This document shows positions 36,699-44,553 of a stretch of 64,000 bases of DNA, piece by piece; position 1 is the stretch's first letter, and every line of letters starts with the position of its first letter. This DNA is from Prochlorococcus marinus. Its GTDB lineage: Bacteria; Cyanobacteriota; Cyanobacteriia; PCC-6307; Cyanobiaceae. The DNA lies in NCBI RefSeq assembly GCF_001180305.1, contig NZ_CVSX01000039.1:1-64000 (forward strand), given 5' to 3'. Under the pieces are notes generated by a model. It worked only from the letters and a program-made list of their open reading frames with translations. It was not told where the DNA came from and made no database searches. The position numbers and the translations under genes are program-made.

Positions 36699-38081
36699 AT
36701 GGTTTCCGTACCTTTTCCAAATAATGGGCAAAATAAAAATTTTAAAAAGGATTTTAATAGTGAAAATTCTGGATTAGTACCTCCTCAAAACGTTCAAGCA
36801 GAGGAAGCTGTTCTTGGTGGCATACTTCTTGATCCAGACGCGATTGGAAGAATTGCAGACTTAATTAAACCTGAAGCTTTTTATATAAATGCCCATCAAG
36901 AGATTTATAGAACAGCATTAATGTTGCATACCCAGGGTAAACCAACTGATTTAACATCAATGAGTGCTTGGTTAGCAGATAATGGATCACTAGAAAAAAT
37001 TGGAGGTAACAGTAAACTGGTAGAACTAGTTGAAAATGTTTCCTCTACAGCTTCCATAGAACAAGTTGCTAATTTAATTAACGACAAATTCATGAGAAGG
37101 CAACTTATCAGATCTGGCAATGAAGTGGTTCAACTAGGTTTTGATCAAACTCTAGATACTAATGAAGTTCTAGATAAAGCAGAGCAAAAAATATTTGAAA
37201 TCAGTCAAGAAAAACCTTCAAAAGGTCTTACTCAAGCAGCCGAAATCCTTACAAGTACTTTCAATGAAATAGAGTCAAGATCATTAGGTACTTCAGTAGC
37301 TGGAATTCCTGTAAATTTCTACGATCTTGATGCGATGACTCAAGGTTTTCAAAGAAGTGATTTAATAATTGTTGCTGGAAGACCTTCAATGGGGAAAACT
37401 TCAATAGTTCTTAATCTGGCTAAAAATGTTGCACAATCTCAAGATTTACCTGTGTGTGTATTTAGCCTTGAAATGAGTAAAGAACAGTTGACATATAGAT
37501 TACTCTCTATGGAAGTTGGAATCGAGAGTGGCAGGCTAAGAACAGGCAGATTACAGCAAGATGAATGGCCATTACTCGGAGAAGGTATCAATTCATTAGG
37601 TCAATTACCAATATTTATAGATGACAAGCCTAACTTAAGTGTTTTAGAGATGAGATCTCTGTGCAGAAGATTAATAGCTGAACAAAAAAAAGAACTTGGA
37701 TTAATTGTGATTGATTACCTCCAGTTGATGGAGGGATCAACCCCTGATAATAGAGTGCAAGAACTTTCACGAATAACGAGAGGTCTTAAAAGCATGGCCA
37801 GAGAATTAAAAGTACCAGTAGTAGCTTTATCTCAGCTCAGTAGAGGGGTAGAGTCAAGAACAAACAAAAGACCAATGTTAAGTGATCTAAGAGAATCAGG
37901 ATCTATTGAACAAGACGCAGATTTAGTATTAATGATTTATAGAGATGAATACTATAATCCAGAGACTGAAGATAGAGGAATTACAGAAATCATTGTCACT
38001 AAACATAGAAATGGACCCGTAGGAACTGTTAAATTATTATTTGAACCTCAATTTACGAGATTTAGGAATTTAGCTAATTAA
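36699..38081 (+). CDS. dnaB: Replicative DNA helicase
   Basis: The hexameric 5'-3' helicase of the replication fork. The 460 residues contain the N-terminal DnaG-interacting domain (PPQNVQAEEAVLGGILLDPDA at about 27-47) and the RecA-like motor with Walker A GRPSMGKT (227-234), Walker B LGLIVIDYLQLMEG, VVALSQLSRGVE, and the arginine-finger region. No intein interrupts it, unlike dnaB of several other cyanobacteria. It lies 12 bases before mnmG, so they may be co-transcribed. Confidence 0.98.
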   Translation: MVSVPFPNNGQNKNFKKDFNSENSGLVPPQNVQAEEAVLGGILLDPDAIGRIADLIKPEAFYINAHQEIYRTALMLHTQGKPTDLTSMSAWLADNGSLEKIGGNSKLVELVENVSSTASIEQVANLINDKFMRRQLIRSGNEVVQLGFDQTLDTNEVLDKAEQKIFEISQEKPSKGLTQAAEILTSTFNEIESRSLGTSVAGIPVNFYDLDAMTQGFQRSDLIIVAGRPSMGKTSIVLNLAKNVAQSQDLPVCVFSLEMSKEQLTYRLLSMEVGIESGRLRTGRLQQDEWPLLGEGINSLGQLPIFIDDKPNLSVLEMRSLCRRLIAEQKKELGLIVIDYLQLMEGSTPDNRVQELSRITRGLKSMARELKVPVVALSQLSRGVESRTNKRPMLSDLRESGSIEQDADLVLMIYRDEYYNPETEDRGITEIIVTKHRNGPVGTVKLLFEPQFTRFRNLAN

Positions 38082-38093
38082 ATCGATCCTAAA

Positions 38094-40061
38094 ATGCAAG
38101 ATCATCACTCAACAAATGAATCTTTTGACATCATCGTTATTGGAGGAGGACATGCAGGATGCGAAGCAGCTGTAACAACAGCAAAATTAGGATTTTCTAC
38201 AGCCTTATTTACAATCAATTTAGATAGGATTGCCTGGCAACCTTGCAACCCTGCAGTTGGCGGACCGGCAAAAAGTCAGTTGGTGCATGAAGTTGATGCA
38301 TTAGGTGGAATTATTGGAAAATTAGCTGATGAGACAGCTATACAAAAAAGAATATTAAATGCAAGTAGAGGCCCAGCTGTATGGGCATTAAGAGCTCAAA
38401 CAGATAAAAGAGAGTACTCAAAAAAGATGATTGAAATACTACAAAATACAGATAATTTATCTTTAAAAGAAGCAATGATTACTGAACTGGATATTGCAAA
38501 AACTGAAGAAATTGGATTAAACTCAAAAAAAATCGTAAAAAAAAGAATAAAGGGTGTAAGGACTTTCTTTGGTAGTTATTATTCAGCAAGATCAGTTATC
38601 ATCACAGCTGGTACATTCTTAGAAGGAAGAATATGGATAGGGAATAAATCAATGTCAGCTGGTAGATCGGGCGAACAAGCAGCAAAAGGTCTTACTCAAA
38701 ATTTACACGAAATTGGTATCAAAACAGAACGTTTAAAAACAGGAACTCCAGCAAGAGTTGATAAAAGAAGTATCATTTTTGATGAATTAGATATTCAACC
38801 AAGTACTGCAGCAGATAAATATTTTTCCTTTGATCCAGATATCAAAAATAATATGCCCCAAGTTAGTTGTCATATCACAAGAACAACTACCAAAACACAT
38901 CAACTAATTCGAGACAATTTACATTTAACTCCCATTTACGGCGGTTTTATTGATAGTAAGGGGCCAAGATATTGTCCATCAATTGAAGATAAAATCGTTA
39001 AATTTGCTGATAAAGAATCACATCAAATTTTCTTAGAACCAGAAGGAATTAATACCCCTGAAATATATGTTCAAGGATTCTCTACAGGTTTACCTGAAAA
39101 TATTCAATTAGAACTTCTAAGAACCTTACCTGGATTAAATGAATGTAAAATGTTGCGACCAGCTTACGCTGTCGAGTATGACTATATACCTGCGACACAA
39201 CTCCAAACATCACTCGAAACGAAAGAAATTGAATATTTATTTAGCGCTGGACAAATTAATGGAACTACTGGTTATGAAGAAGCAGCGGCACAAGGATTAG
39301 TAGCCGGAGTCAATGCGACAAGAAAACTTAACAAAAAAGATCCAATAATCTTCACTAGAGAAAGTAGCTATATAGGAACAATGATCAATGATTTAATTAC
39401 CAAAGATCTCAAAGAACCATATAGAGTTCTTACTAGTAGGAGTGAATACAGGTTGACCCTTAGAGGAGATAATGCAGATAGACGATTAACCTCATTAGGT
39501 TATGAAATAGGGCTAATTGATGAGAAAAGATGGTCGGTCTATCAAGAAAAAATGAAACTCCTTGAAGAAGAAAAATTAAGATTAAAAAACACTCGTTTAA
39601 AAAACACCGATGAAATAGCAAAAAAACTAGAATTAGCCACGGGATCAAAAATCAAAGGCTCAACAACTTTGAAAGAACTCTTAAAAAGACCCAACTTTCA
39701 TTATTCAGATTTAATTAAATATAATTTGATTAAAAAAAATATAGCTTCTTCAATACAGGAAGGTGTTGAAATAGATATTAAATACGAGGGTTATCTTAAA
39801 AGACAAAAGAACAACATTGAACAAATAAATCGTCAAAGCTGTAAATCTCTGCCTCAAGAAATAAACTATGAAAAGATAGATACATTATCTTTAGAAGCTA
39901 GAGAAAATTTAAATAAGATAAAGCCAAAAAATTTTGGTGATGCTTCAAAAATTCCTGGAGTTAGCAAAGCTGATTTAACTGCTTTACTTGTTTGGCTAAA
40001 AATAAAAGAAATAAAAAAAGATAAGGCAAATATTTTTGCTGAAAAAAAGTTATCATCTTAA
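38094..40061 (+). CDS. mnmG: tRNA uridine-5-carboxymethylaminomethyl modification enzyme MnmG
   Basis: With MnmE it builds the carboxymethylaminomethyl group on wobble uridine 34. The 655 residues carry the FAD-binding [14 protein letters not shown] (GGGHAG at 17-22), the [19 protein letters not shown] block, [11 protein letters not shown], and [16 protein letters not shown], all diagnostic. The C-terminal helical domain includes GEEGxx-like [19 protein letters not shown]. The stop at 40059-40061 is in frame with the downstream chorismate lyase gene. Confidence 0.98.
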   Translation: MQDHHSTNESFDIIVIGGGHAGCEAAVTTAKLGFSTALFTINLDRIAWQPCNPAVGGPAKSQLVHEVDALGGIIGKLADETAIQKRILNASRGPAVWALRAQTDKREYSKKMIEILQNTDNLSLKEAMITELDIAKTEEIGLNSKKIVKKRIKGVRTFFGSYYSARSVIITAGTFLEGRIWIGNKSMSAGRSGEQAAKGLTQNLHEIGIKTERLKTGTPARVDKRSIIFDELDIQPSTAADKYFSFDPDIKNNMPQVSCHITRTTTKTHQLIRDNLHLTPIYGGFIDSKGPRYCPSIEDKIVKFADKESHQIFLEPEGINTPEIYVQGFSTGLPENIQLELLRTLPGLNECKMLRPAYAVEYDYIPATQLQTSLETKEIEYLFSAGQINGTTGYEEAAAQGLVAGVNATRKLNKKDPIIFTRESSYIGTMINDLITKDLKEPYRVLTSRSEYRLTLRGDNADRRLTSLGYEIGLIDEKRWSVYQEKMKLLEEEKLRLKNTRLKNTDEIAKKLELATGSKIKGSTTLKELLKRPNFHYSDLIKYNLIKKNIASSIQEGVEIDIKYEGYLKRQKNNIEQINRQSCKSLPQEINYEKIDTLSLEARENLNKIKPKNFGDASKIPGVSKADLTALLVWLKIKEIKKDKANIFAEKKLSS

Positions 40062-40142
40062 AAGAACTCTGTCAGAGCACTGAATAATAAACTATTTAAA
40101 TCACCAAAAATTTTATGGGAAGAAAAAGCCTCTAATTTTTTA

Positions 40143-40685
40143 ATGGAGAATTCACTACCAAAAATATCTGGTCCATGGAAATTAATGTTGCTTGGGGATG
40201 GAAGTCCAACTAGACATCTGCAGCTTTTAACTAATCAAGAGACAAAAATTAAATTAATTTCAATGCAATTAGATCCTCTATCCAATCAAGAAGGCCCTGC
40301 AGAATTAAATCAGTTGAATGGCCCTTTAATTAGAAGACAAGTATGGATCAAAAGCAATAATAAAAACCTAGCATGGGCAGAAAGTTGGTGGAATGCAGAA
40401 CAAGTGAGTGAAAATTTAAAAGCCAAAGAAGAACCAATTTGGAAAAATTTAACACAAGACAGATCAGAATTATTTAGAGAAGTTGATCATATTTCACTCG
40501 TCAATGCAAAATGGTTAGAAGATCAATTTTGCTTTAAAGGTCCGTTCTGGTCAAGAAATTACAGATTTTTTCGAGACAAAAAACCCTTAACGATTATAAG
40601 AGAAGTTTTTAATCCACATTTAGAAACTTTACTAGGTTCTTCAGGAATTAAAGAATTTGCGAAACTATACTCTTCTTCTTCTTGA
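40143..40685 (+). CDS. ycf21: Chorismate lyase, Ycf21/DUF98 family
   Basis: Likely removes pyruvate from chorismate to give 4-hydroxybenzoate, the precursor of the plastoquinone head group in cyanobacteria. The 180 residues have PWKLMLLGDGSPTRHLQLLT, GPLIRRQVWI, LAWAESWWNAE and SLVNAKWLE, the UbiC-like DUF98 pattern. The ATG at 40143 is the first available, but the frame is open for 27 codons back to the mnmG stop and the segment KLFKSPKILWEEKASNFL looks coding, so a non-ATG start (CTG at 40080 or ATT at 40110) is possible. The 3' end overlaps the convergent gene by 21 bases. Confidence 0.82.
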   Translation: MENSLPKISGPWKLMLLGDGSPTRHLQLLTNQETKIKLISMQLDPLSNQEGPAELNQLNGPLIRRQVWIKSNNKNLAWAESWWNAEQVSENLKAKEEPIWKNLTQDRSELFREVDHISLVNAKWLEDQFCFKGPFWSRNYRFFRDKKPLTIIREVFNPHLETLLGSSGIKEFAKLYSSSS

Positions 40686-41228
40686 TCTAGGCAAATTTCT
40701 TGATTTTGATTGACCTCTATGGATTAATTGATCTCTTGATGAATTATTCTCTTTTTCTGAATCCCTTCGCCATCTTTGAACGGTAAAATCCGTTTCATCT
40801 GGCCACTCTTCTTCTTCAATCTCTTTCCCATAAGGTAATTTTTTCTGAGTAGTGGACTGTAAATTTTTTGGTTGCCTTAAAGATATTGCTTCTAAAGGTC
40901 TTTTTGAATTCACTTTAGTAGGTTTATAAGAATTTGACTCTCTAGTAAATGTCTTAATATCGCTGTTATCATCGTAAAAATTATCATCATTCCAATCATC
41001 ATTATCTTCATCAAAAAATAAATCCACTTTTTCAGATACCCATCTTCCTACTTTTTTAACACTCTTACTTGTTATTCCTTGGAAATCTGAGTTCCTTCTC
41101 TTACCTGGCCTAGCACCAGATACTCCATCAACAAATTGTCTTCCAGTTTCAAAAATTTTATCAACTTGTTTATCAACAATATTTCTATCAAAACTATTTC
41201 TAAGATTTCTAATTCTCCTTGAATCCAT
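40665..41228 (-). CDS. Conserved-type hypothetical charged protein
   Basis: 187 residues, not recognised. The N-terminal 60 are basic and could be helical (MDSRRIRNLRNSFDRN, DKIFETGRQFVDG), then SVKKVGRWVSEKVDLFF, an acidic Asp/Asn-rich stretch (DEDNDDWNDDNFYDD, about 73-87), a polar disordered part, and an arginine-rich end RNLPRSRRRRV. There is no membrane segment. The alternation of basic and acidic blocks suggests a nucleic-acid or protein-interaction role. It overlaps the 3' end of the chorismate lyase gene by 21 bases, and sits downstream of the SprT-like gene in the same direction. Confidence 0.7.
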   Translation of the reverse strand: MDSRRIRNLRNSFDRNIVDKQVDKIFETGRQFVDGVSGARPGKRRNSDFQGITSKSVKKVGRWVSEKVDLFFDEDNDDWNDDNFYDDNSDIKTFTRESNSYKPTKVNSKRPLEAISLRQPKNLQSTTQKKLPYGKEIEEEEWPDETDFTVQRWRRDSEKENNSSRDQLIHRGQSKSRNLPRSRRRRV

Positions 41229-41312
41229 AAATTATTTTGCTTTTTAAAATATAAATTACATTAAAAAAATAAATAATTCCAAATATAGAAACAAAAACAC
41301 ATCTTATTATTT

Positions 41313-41840
41313 TTAATCAAACAAAATTAAACACTTTTTATTCCAAGATCCATTAAAAAAATTTACACAACATTTTTTACAGGCAATATTTTTTATTCTT
41401 TTCCTATAAAAAAATTTCTCACCACAATTTTGACAAGTTCCTATATATTTTAATTCTCTCCTTTCTATAGGAAATGAATGCCTTACAGAAATTTGAAAAT
41501 TCTTCTCTAGCGCATTAATTTCATGCATTTTTTCTAAAAAATTCGGACCATGTATCTCATTTTTCTTTAATATCCTATCTACCCATGCATGAATCATTTC
41601 ATGACATAAAGTACTGTTTATTTCGCAAGTTGATAATTTACTCAAGATAGGTTTCGATAAGATAATTTCAGAATCTACAAGACCATTAATTCGTTTTCTT
41701 TTGTAAAAACCGGCAGTAGTTTTTAATCTATTATCACTCCATTTAACTTTCACTAGAGGTTGATTATTAACCGTTAATGAATTTCCAAAATATTGGCTAT
41801 TAAATCTATGAAATAAAGGTAAAAGAGGAATTACAGGCAT
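41313..41840 (-). CDS. SprT-like zinc metalloprotease-family protein
   Basis: A 175-residue protein with the zincin motif H80-E81-M-I-H84 (TLCHEMIHAWVDRI) and a third possible ligand at H97 in EIHGPNF, the SprT-like arrangement. A C-terminal zinc ribbon is formed by C136-x2-C139 and C154-x2-C157. The eukaryotic relative Spartan cuts DNA-protein crosslinks; the bacterial role is less clear. Here the protein is small, cytoplasmic and free of DNA-binding additions beyond the ribbon. It lies 84 bases upstream of the charged protein on the same strand. Confidence 0.85.
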   Translation of the reverse strand: MPVIPLLPLFHRFNSQYFGNSLTVNNQPLVKVKWSDNRLKTTAGFYKRKRINGLVDSEIILSKPILSKLSTCEINSTLCHEMIHAWVDRILKKNEIHGPNFLEKMHEINALEKNFQISVRHSFPIERRELKYIGTCQNCGEKFFYRKRIKNIACKKCCVNFFNGSWNKKCLILFD

Positions 41841-41925
41841 TATGGATTAAAATTAGTATTATTTTGACAAAAAAAGCCATCAAAAACGATTTCTTTTCTT
41901 AAAGTAATAAAAAACTCAAATTAAC

Positions 41926-42345
41926 ATGGATGCAACACTAGTCAAAGATATCGGTATTAAAGCATTATTAGTTGGCGGAGCAGTACTAGTTTCTTTTTGG
42001 ACTTTTAATGCAGTCAAATTAGTTATAAGCGCAAGAGGAATTAATCCATTAGTAAGAAAGTTTTTTGATCAAATAGCTGCAGGCAGAATTGATGCAGCTT
42101 ATGGATTGACTACAAAAACTTATAAAACTCATGTCAAACGCCAAGACTTTCTTAAATTTTTAGCTAGTTTAAACCTCAATAAATACAGAAATTTAAAATC
42201 AGGAAGACCTAGAGTCCAAGAAGATCAAATCATAATAACTTTGAATTTAAAATCAGAAGACAAACAAGATGAGCTCCCATTAGACTTTACTTTCGCAAAA
42301 ACTGATAATGATTGGAAAATAGACAGAATAGCTAAAGTGAATTAA
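41926..42345 (+). CDS. Membrane-anchored protein, DUF4864/DUF4878-like
   Basis: A 139-residue protein with one N-terminal membrane helix (about 10-34, IKALLVGGAVLVSFWTFNAVKLVI), followed by a small alpha+beta domain: PLVRKFFDQIAAGRIDAAYGLTTKTYK, then QEDQIIITLNLK and FTFAKTDNDWKIDRI. This resembles the NTF2-like anchored domains in DUF4864/DUF4878. Its function is unknown. It ends 9 bases before the DNA ligase gene and is probably co-transcribed with it. Confidence 0.75.
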   Translation: MDATLVKDIGIKALLVGGAVLVSFWTFNAVKLVISARGINPLVRKFFDQIAAGRIDAAYGLTTKTYKTHVKRQDFLKFLASLNLNKYRNLKSGRPRVQEDQIIITLNLKSEDKQDELPLDFTFAKTDNDWKIDRIAKVN

Positions 42346-42354
42346 TAATTTCTT

Positions 42355-43683
42355 GTGAGGCAAAAAGAATTGTTTAAAGAAGAAATAATACATCAATTAG
42401 AATTACACCCAAGTAGATTAGATAAAGAAAAAATCATTTCAGAAGCAATGGAAAAAGGTATAGATGATTTTTTTGAAGGTATCCGCATGGCACTTGATCC
42501 GTTGGTAACTTTTGGTGTAAAAATTGTACCTGAGAAAGAGAATGACAAAAGTCAAAATTTTTTATGGGAAGATTTTAGAAAATTAGCCAATAAGCTTATT
42601 CAAAGAGAACTTACTGGTCACGCTGCACGCGATGCAATTCTTACAGCTATGGAATCTGCAACAAAAGAGGAGTGGAATGGATTTTATAGACGAGTTTTAA
42701 TTAAAGATCTTAGATGTGGTGTATCTGAAAAAACAATCAACAAGATAGCAAAGAAATTTCCCAAATATGCTATTCCTATTTTTTCTTGTCCTTTAGCTCA
42801 TGACAGTGCAAATCATGAAAAAAAAATGATAGGAAAAAAGCAAATTGAAATCAAATTAGATGGTGTACGCGTCTTAACTATTATTAGAGAAAACAAAGTA
42901 GAAATGTTTTCTCGTAATGGGAAACAATTCCATAATTTTGGGCATATTATCTCAGAAATAGAAAACGTCTTAAAAGAAGATCCTGCACCTTATGACTTAG
43001 TACTCGATGGTGAAGTAATGAGTGCAAACTTTCAAGATTTAATGAAACAGGTACATAGAAAAGATGGCAAACAAACTAAAGACGCAGTGCTCCACCTATT
43101 TGACTTATGTCCCCTTGAAAACTTTCAAAAAGGGAGATGGAACACTATTCAATCAAAAAGAAGTTTATTAGTTCAAAAATGGGTAGCAAAACATTCTATG
43201 CTTCTAAAACATATACGAACACTTGAATGGGAGAATGTAGATCTCGACACCATTGAGGGACAGAAAAGATTTATAGAGCTTAATAAAGCTGCCGTGGAAG
43301 GTGGATATGAAGGAGTAATGATTAAAAATCCTAATGCTATTTATGAATGTAAAAGAACTCATAGTTGGTTAAAAGCAAAACCTTTCATTGAAGTCACTTT
43401 AAAAGTTGTTTCGGTAGAGGAAGGTACAGGTCGTAATAAAGGTAGACTAGGAGCAATCTTGGTAGAGGGGAAAGATGATGGGTATGAATACAGTCTTAGC
43501 TGCGGAAGCGGATTTAGTGATATCCAACGTGAAGAATATTGGTCAAAACGTGAGCATCTCGTTGGTCAACTTGTAGAAATCAGAGCTGATGCAAAAACTA
43601 AATCCAAGGATGCTATGGCTTTTAGTCTTAGGTTTCCAAGATTCAAATGCTTTAGAGGATTTAAAGTTGGAGAAAAAATTTAA
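42355..43683 (+). CDS. ATP-dependent DNA ligase
   Basis: Seals nicks with ATP, in addition to the NAD-dependent LigA expected elsewhere. The 442 residues have an N-terminal helical domain (ELTGHAARDAI; VLIKDLRCGVSEKTINK), then the adenylation domain with motif I K167-L-D-G, motif III VLDGE (216-220), motif IV EGVMIK (319-324) and motif V SWLKAKP (337-343), and the OB-fold (IEVTLKVVSVEEGTG; LVEIRADAK). The layout resembles phage T4-type ligases more than LigC/LigD. It starts with GTG at 42355; Q3-K-E-L-F7 resembles a clamp-binding peptide. It is probably transferred from a virus at some point; the donor is not known. Confidence 0.92.
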   Translation: MRQKELFKEEIIHQLELHPSRLDKEKIISEAMEKGIDDFFEGIRMALDPLVTFGVKIVPEKENDKSQNFLWEDFRKLANKLIQRELTGHAARDAILTAMESATKEEWNGFYRRVLIKDLRCGVSEKTINKIAKKFPKYAIPIFSCPLAHDSANHEKKMIGKKQIEIKLDGVRVLTIIRENKVEMFSRNGKQFHNFGHIISEIENVLKEDPAPYDLVLDGEVMSANFQDLMKQVHRKDGKQTKDAVLHLFDLCPLENFQKGRWNTIQSKRSLLVQKWVAKHSMLLKHIRTLEWENVDLDTIEGQKRFIELNKAAVEGGYEGVMIKNPNAIYECKRTHSWLKAKPFIEVTLKVVSVEEGTGRNKGRLGAILVEGKDDGYEYSLSCGSGFSDIQREEYWSKREHLVGQLVEIRADAKTKSKDAMAFSLRFPRFKCFRGFKVGEKI

Positions 43684-43797
43684 ATTTTAAAAAATTATTC
43701 AACAAAGTAGTCAATGATAAATGTGGTTTTTAAATAAAAAAAATTAAAATATTGGATTTAAAATATAAAATTAATTATCAGGACTTTTGAGAGACTT

Positions 43798-43950
43798 ATG
43801 ACGAAGAAAACAGTTTTCAACTACATAAAAACACCTTGTGGACAGGCAAAATATATCGAATTAGAAGCCAATAAAACTTTGTTAGGTAAAGTGAGGCTAT
43901 TTTGGTTTATCTTAATTGCATCAATAAGAGATTGGAATATTAAAGATTAA
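43798..43950 (+). CDS. Small hypothetical protein (50 residues)
   Basis: ATG at 43798 to TAA at 43948-43950. The product is MTKKTVFNYIKTPCGQAKYI, then a short polar stretch, then KVRLFWFILIASIRDWNIKD at the end. The C-terminal half contains a hydrophobic segment (LFWFILIASI) that could insert in or lie on a membrane. It is preceded by TTTTGAGAGACTT with no strong Shine-Dalgarno site. It fills the gap between the ligase and the TVP38-like gene without overlap, and its amino-acid composition looks like a real protein. I do not recognise it. Confidence 0.6.
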   Translation: MTKKTVFNYIKTPCGQAKYIELEANKTLLGKVRLFWFILIASIRDWNIKD

Positions 43951-43954
43951 ATTC

Positions 43955-44551
43955 TTAAGAGTTTTCAAAATATTCTTTAGAGTATTTAGCTAAAAAATAT
44001 ACAACTAAAGACGTTGAGACAACTCCTATGATAGTCATATATAAATTATTGGGTGATTGCACATTTTTTAACTCCTGAAGACTTTTTGCCAAACTACCTA
44101 TTGAGCAATAAAGAAAAGTTCCTGGAATAATTCCAATGAGACCAAGAGTGAAATCTCTAAATTTAACATTGTTCAAACCATAAAAATAATTAAGAATACT
44201 GAAGGGAAATATCGGAGATAATCTCGCTAAAAAAATTAATTTAAGTCCTCCTTTTTCTACTACTTTCTCCATAACACTTAATTTTGGATAACGGCTAAAA
44301 AGGTTTTTTAGCTTTTTTGAAAAAAAAGTTTTTGATAAAAAAAATGCAACTGATGCCCCAATGGAAGCAGAAATGAAAACGATAATAGATCCTAAATATG
44401 AGCCATATAAAAAACCTGATAATAAAGATAACCAAGAAGCTGGAAGTATTAGTAAAACAATTAAAATATAAATAAAAACAAACGATAAGATGCCAATCCC
44501 AGTATTAAAAAAAAAAGACAAATTATAAATATTTTCTAGGAATATATTCAT
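43955..44551 (-). CDS. TVP38/TMEM64 (DedA-like, VTT domain) membrane protein
   Basis: A 198-residue integral membrane protein with five or six hydrophobic helices. The family core is visible as LPASWLSLLSGFLYGSYLGSIIVFISASIGASVAFFLSK, and then ARLSPIFPFSILNYFYGL and FTLGLIGIIPGTFLYCSIGSLA. Relatives are thought to move lipids across membranes or act with undecaprenyl phosphate; the substrate here is unknown. I use ATG 44551; a TTG two codons earlier would overlap the valS stop by 4 bases. It is immediately downstream of valS on the same strand. Confidence 0.88.
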   Translation of the reverse strand: MNIFLENIYNLSFFFNTGIGILSFVFIYILIVLLILPASWLSLLSGFLYGSYLGSIIVFISASIGASVAFFLSKTFFSKKLKNLFSRYPKLSVMEKVVEKGGLKLIFLARLSPIFPFSILNYFYGLNNVKFRDFTLGLIGIIPGTFLYCSIGSLAKSLQELKNVQSPNNLYMTIIGVVSTSLVVYFLAKYSKEYFENS

Positions 44552-44553
44552 TC

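Noticed and set aside
36699-38081. Intein search in dnaB (and dnaX at 20194-21957)
   Set aside because: Both are known intein hosts in cyanobacteria, but here Walker motifs and lengths are uninterrupted.
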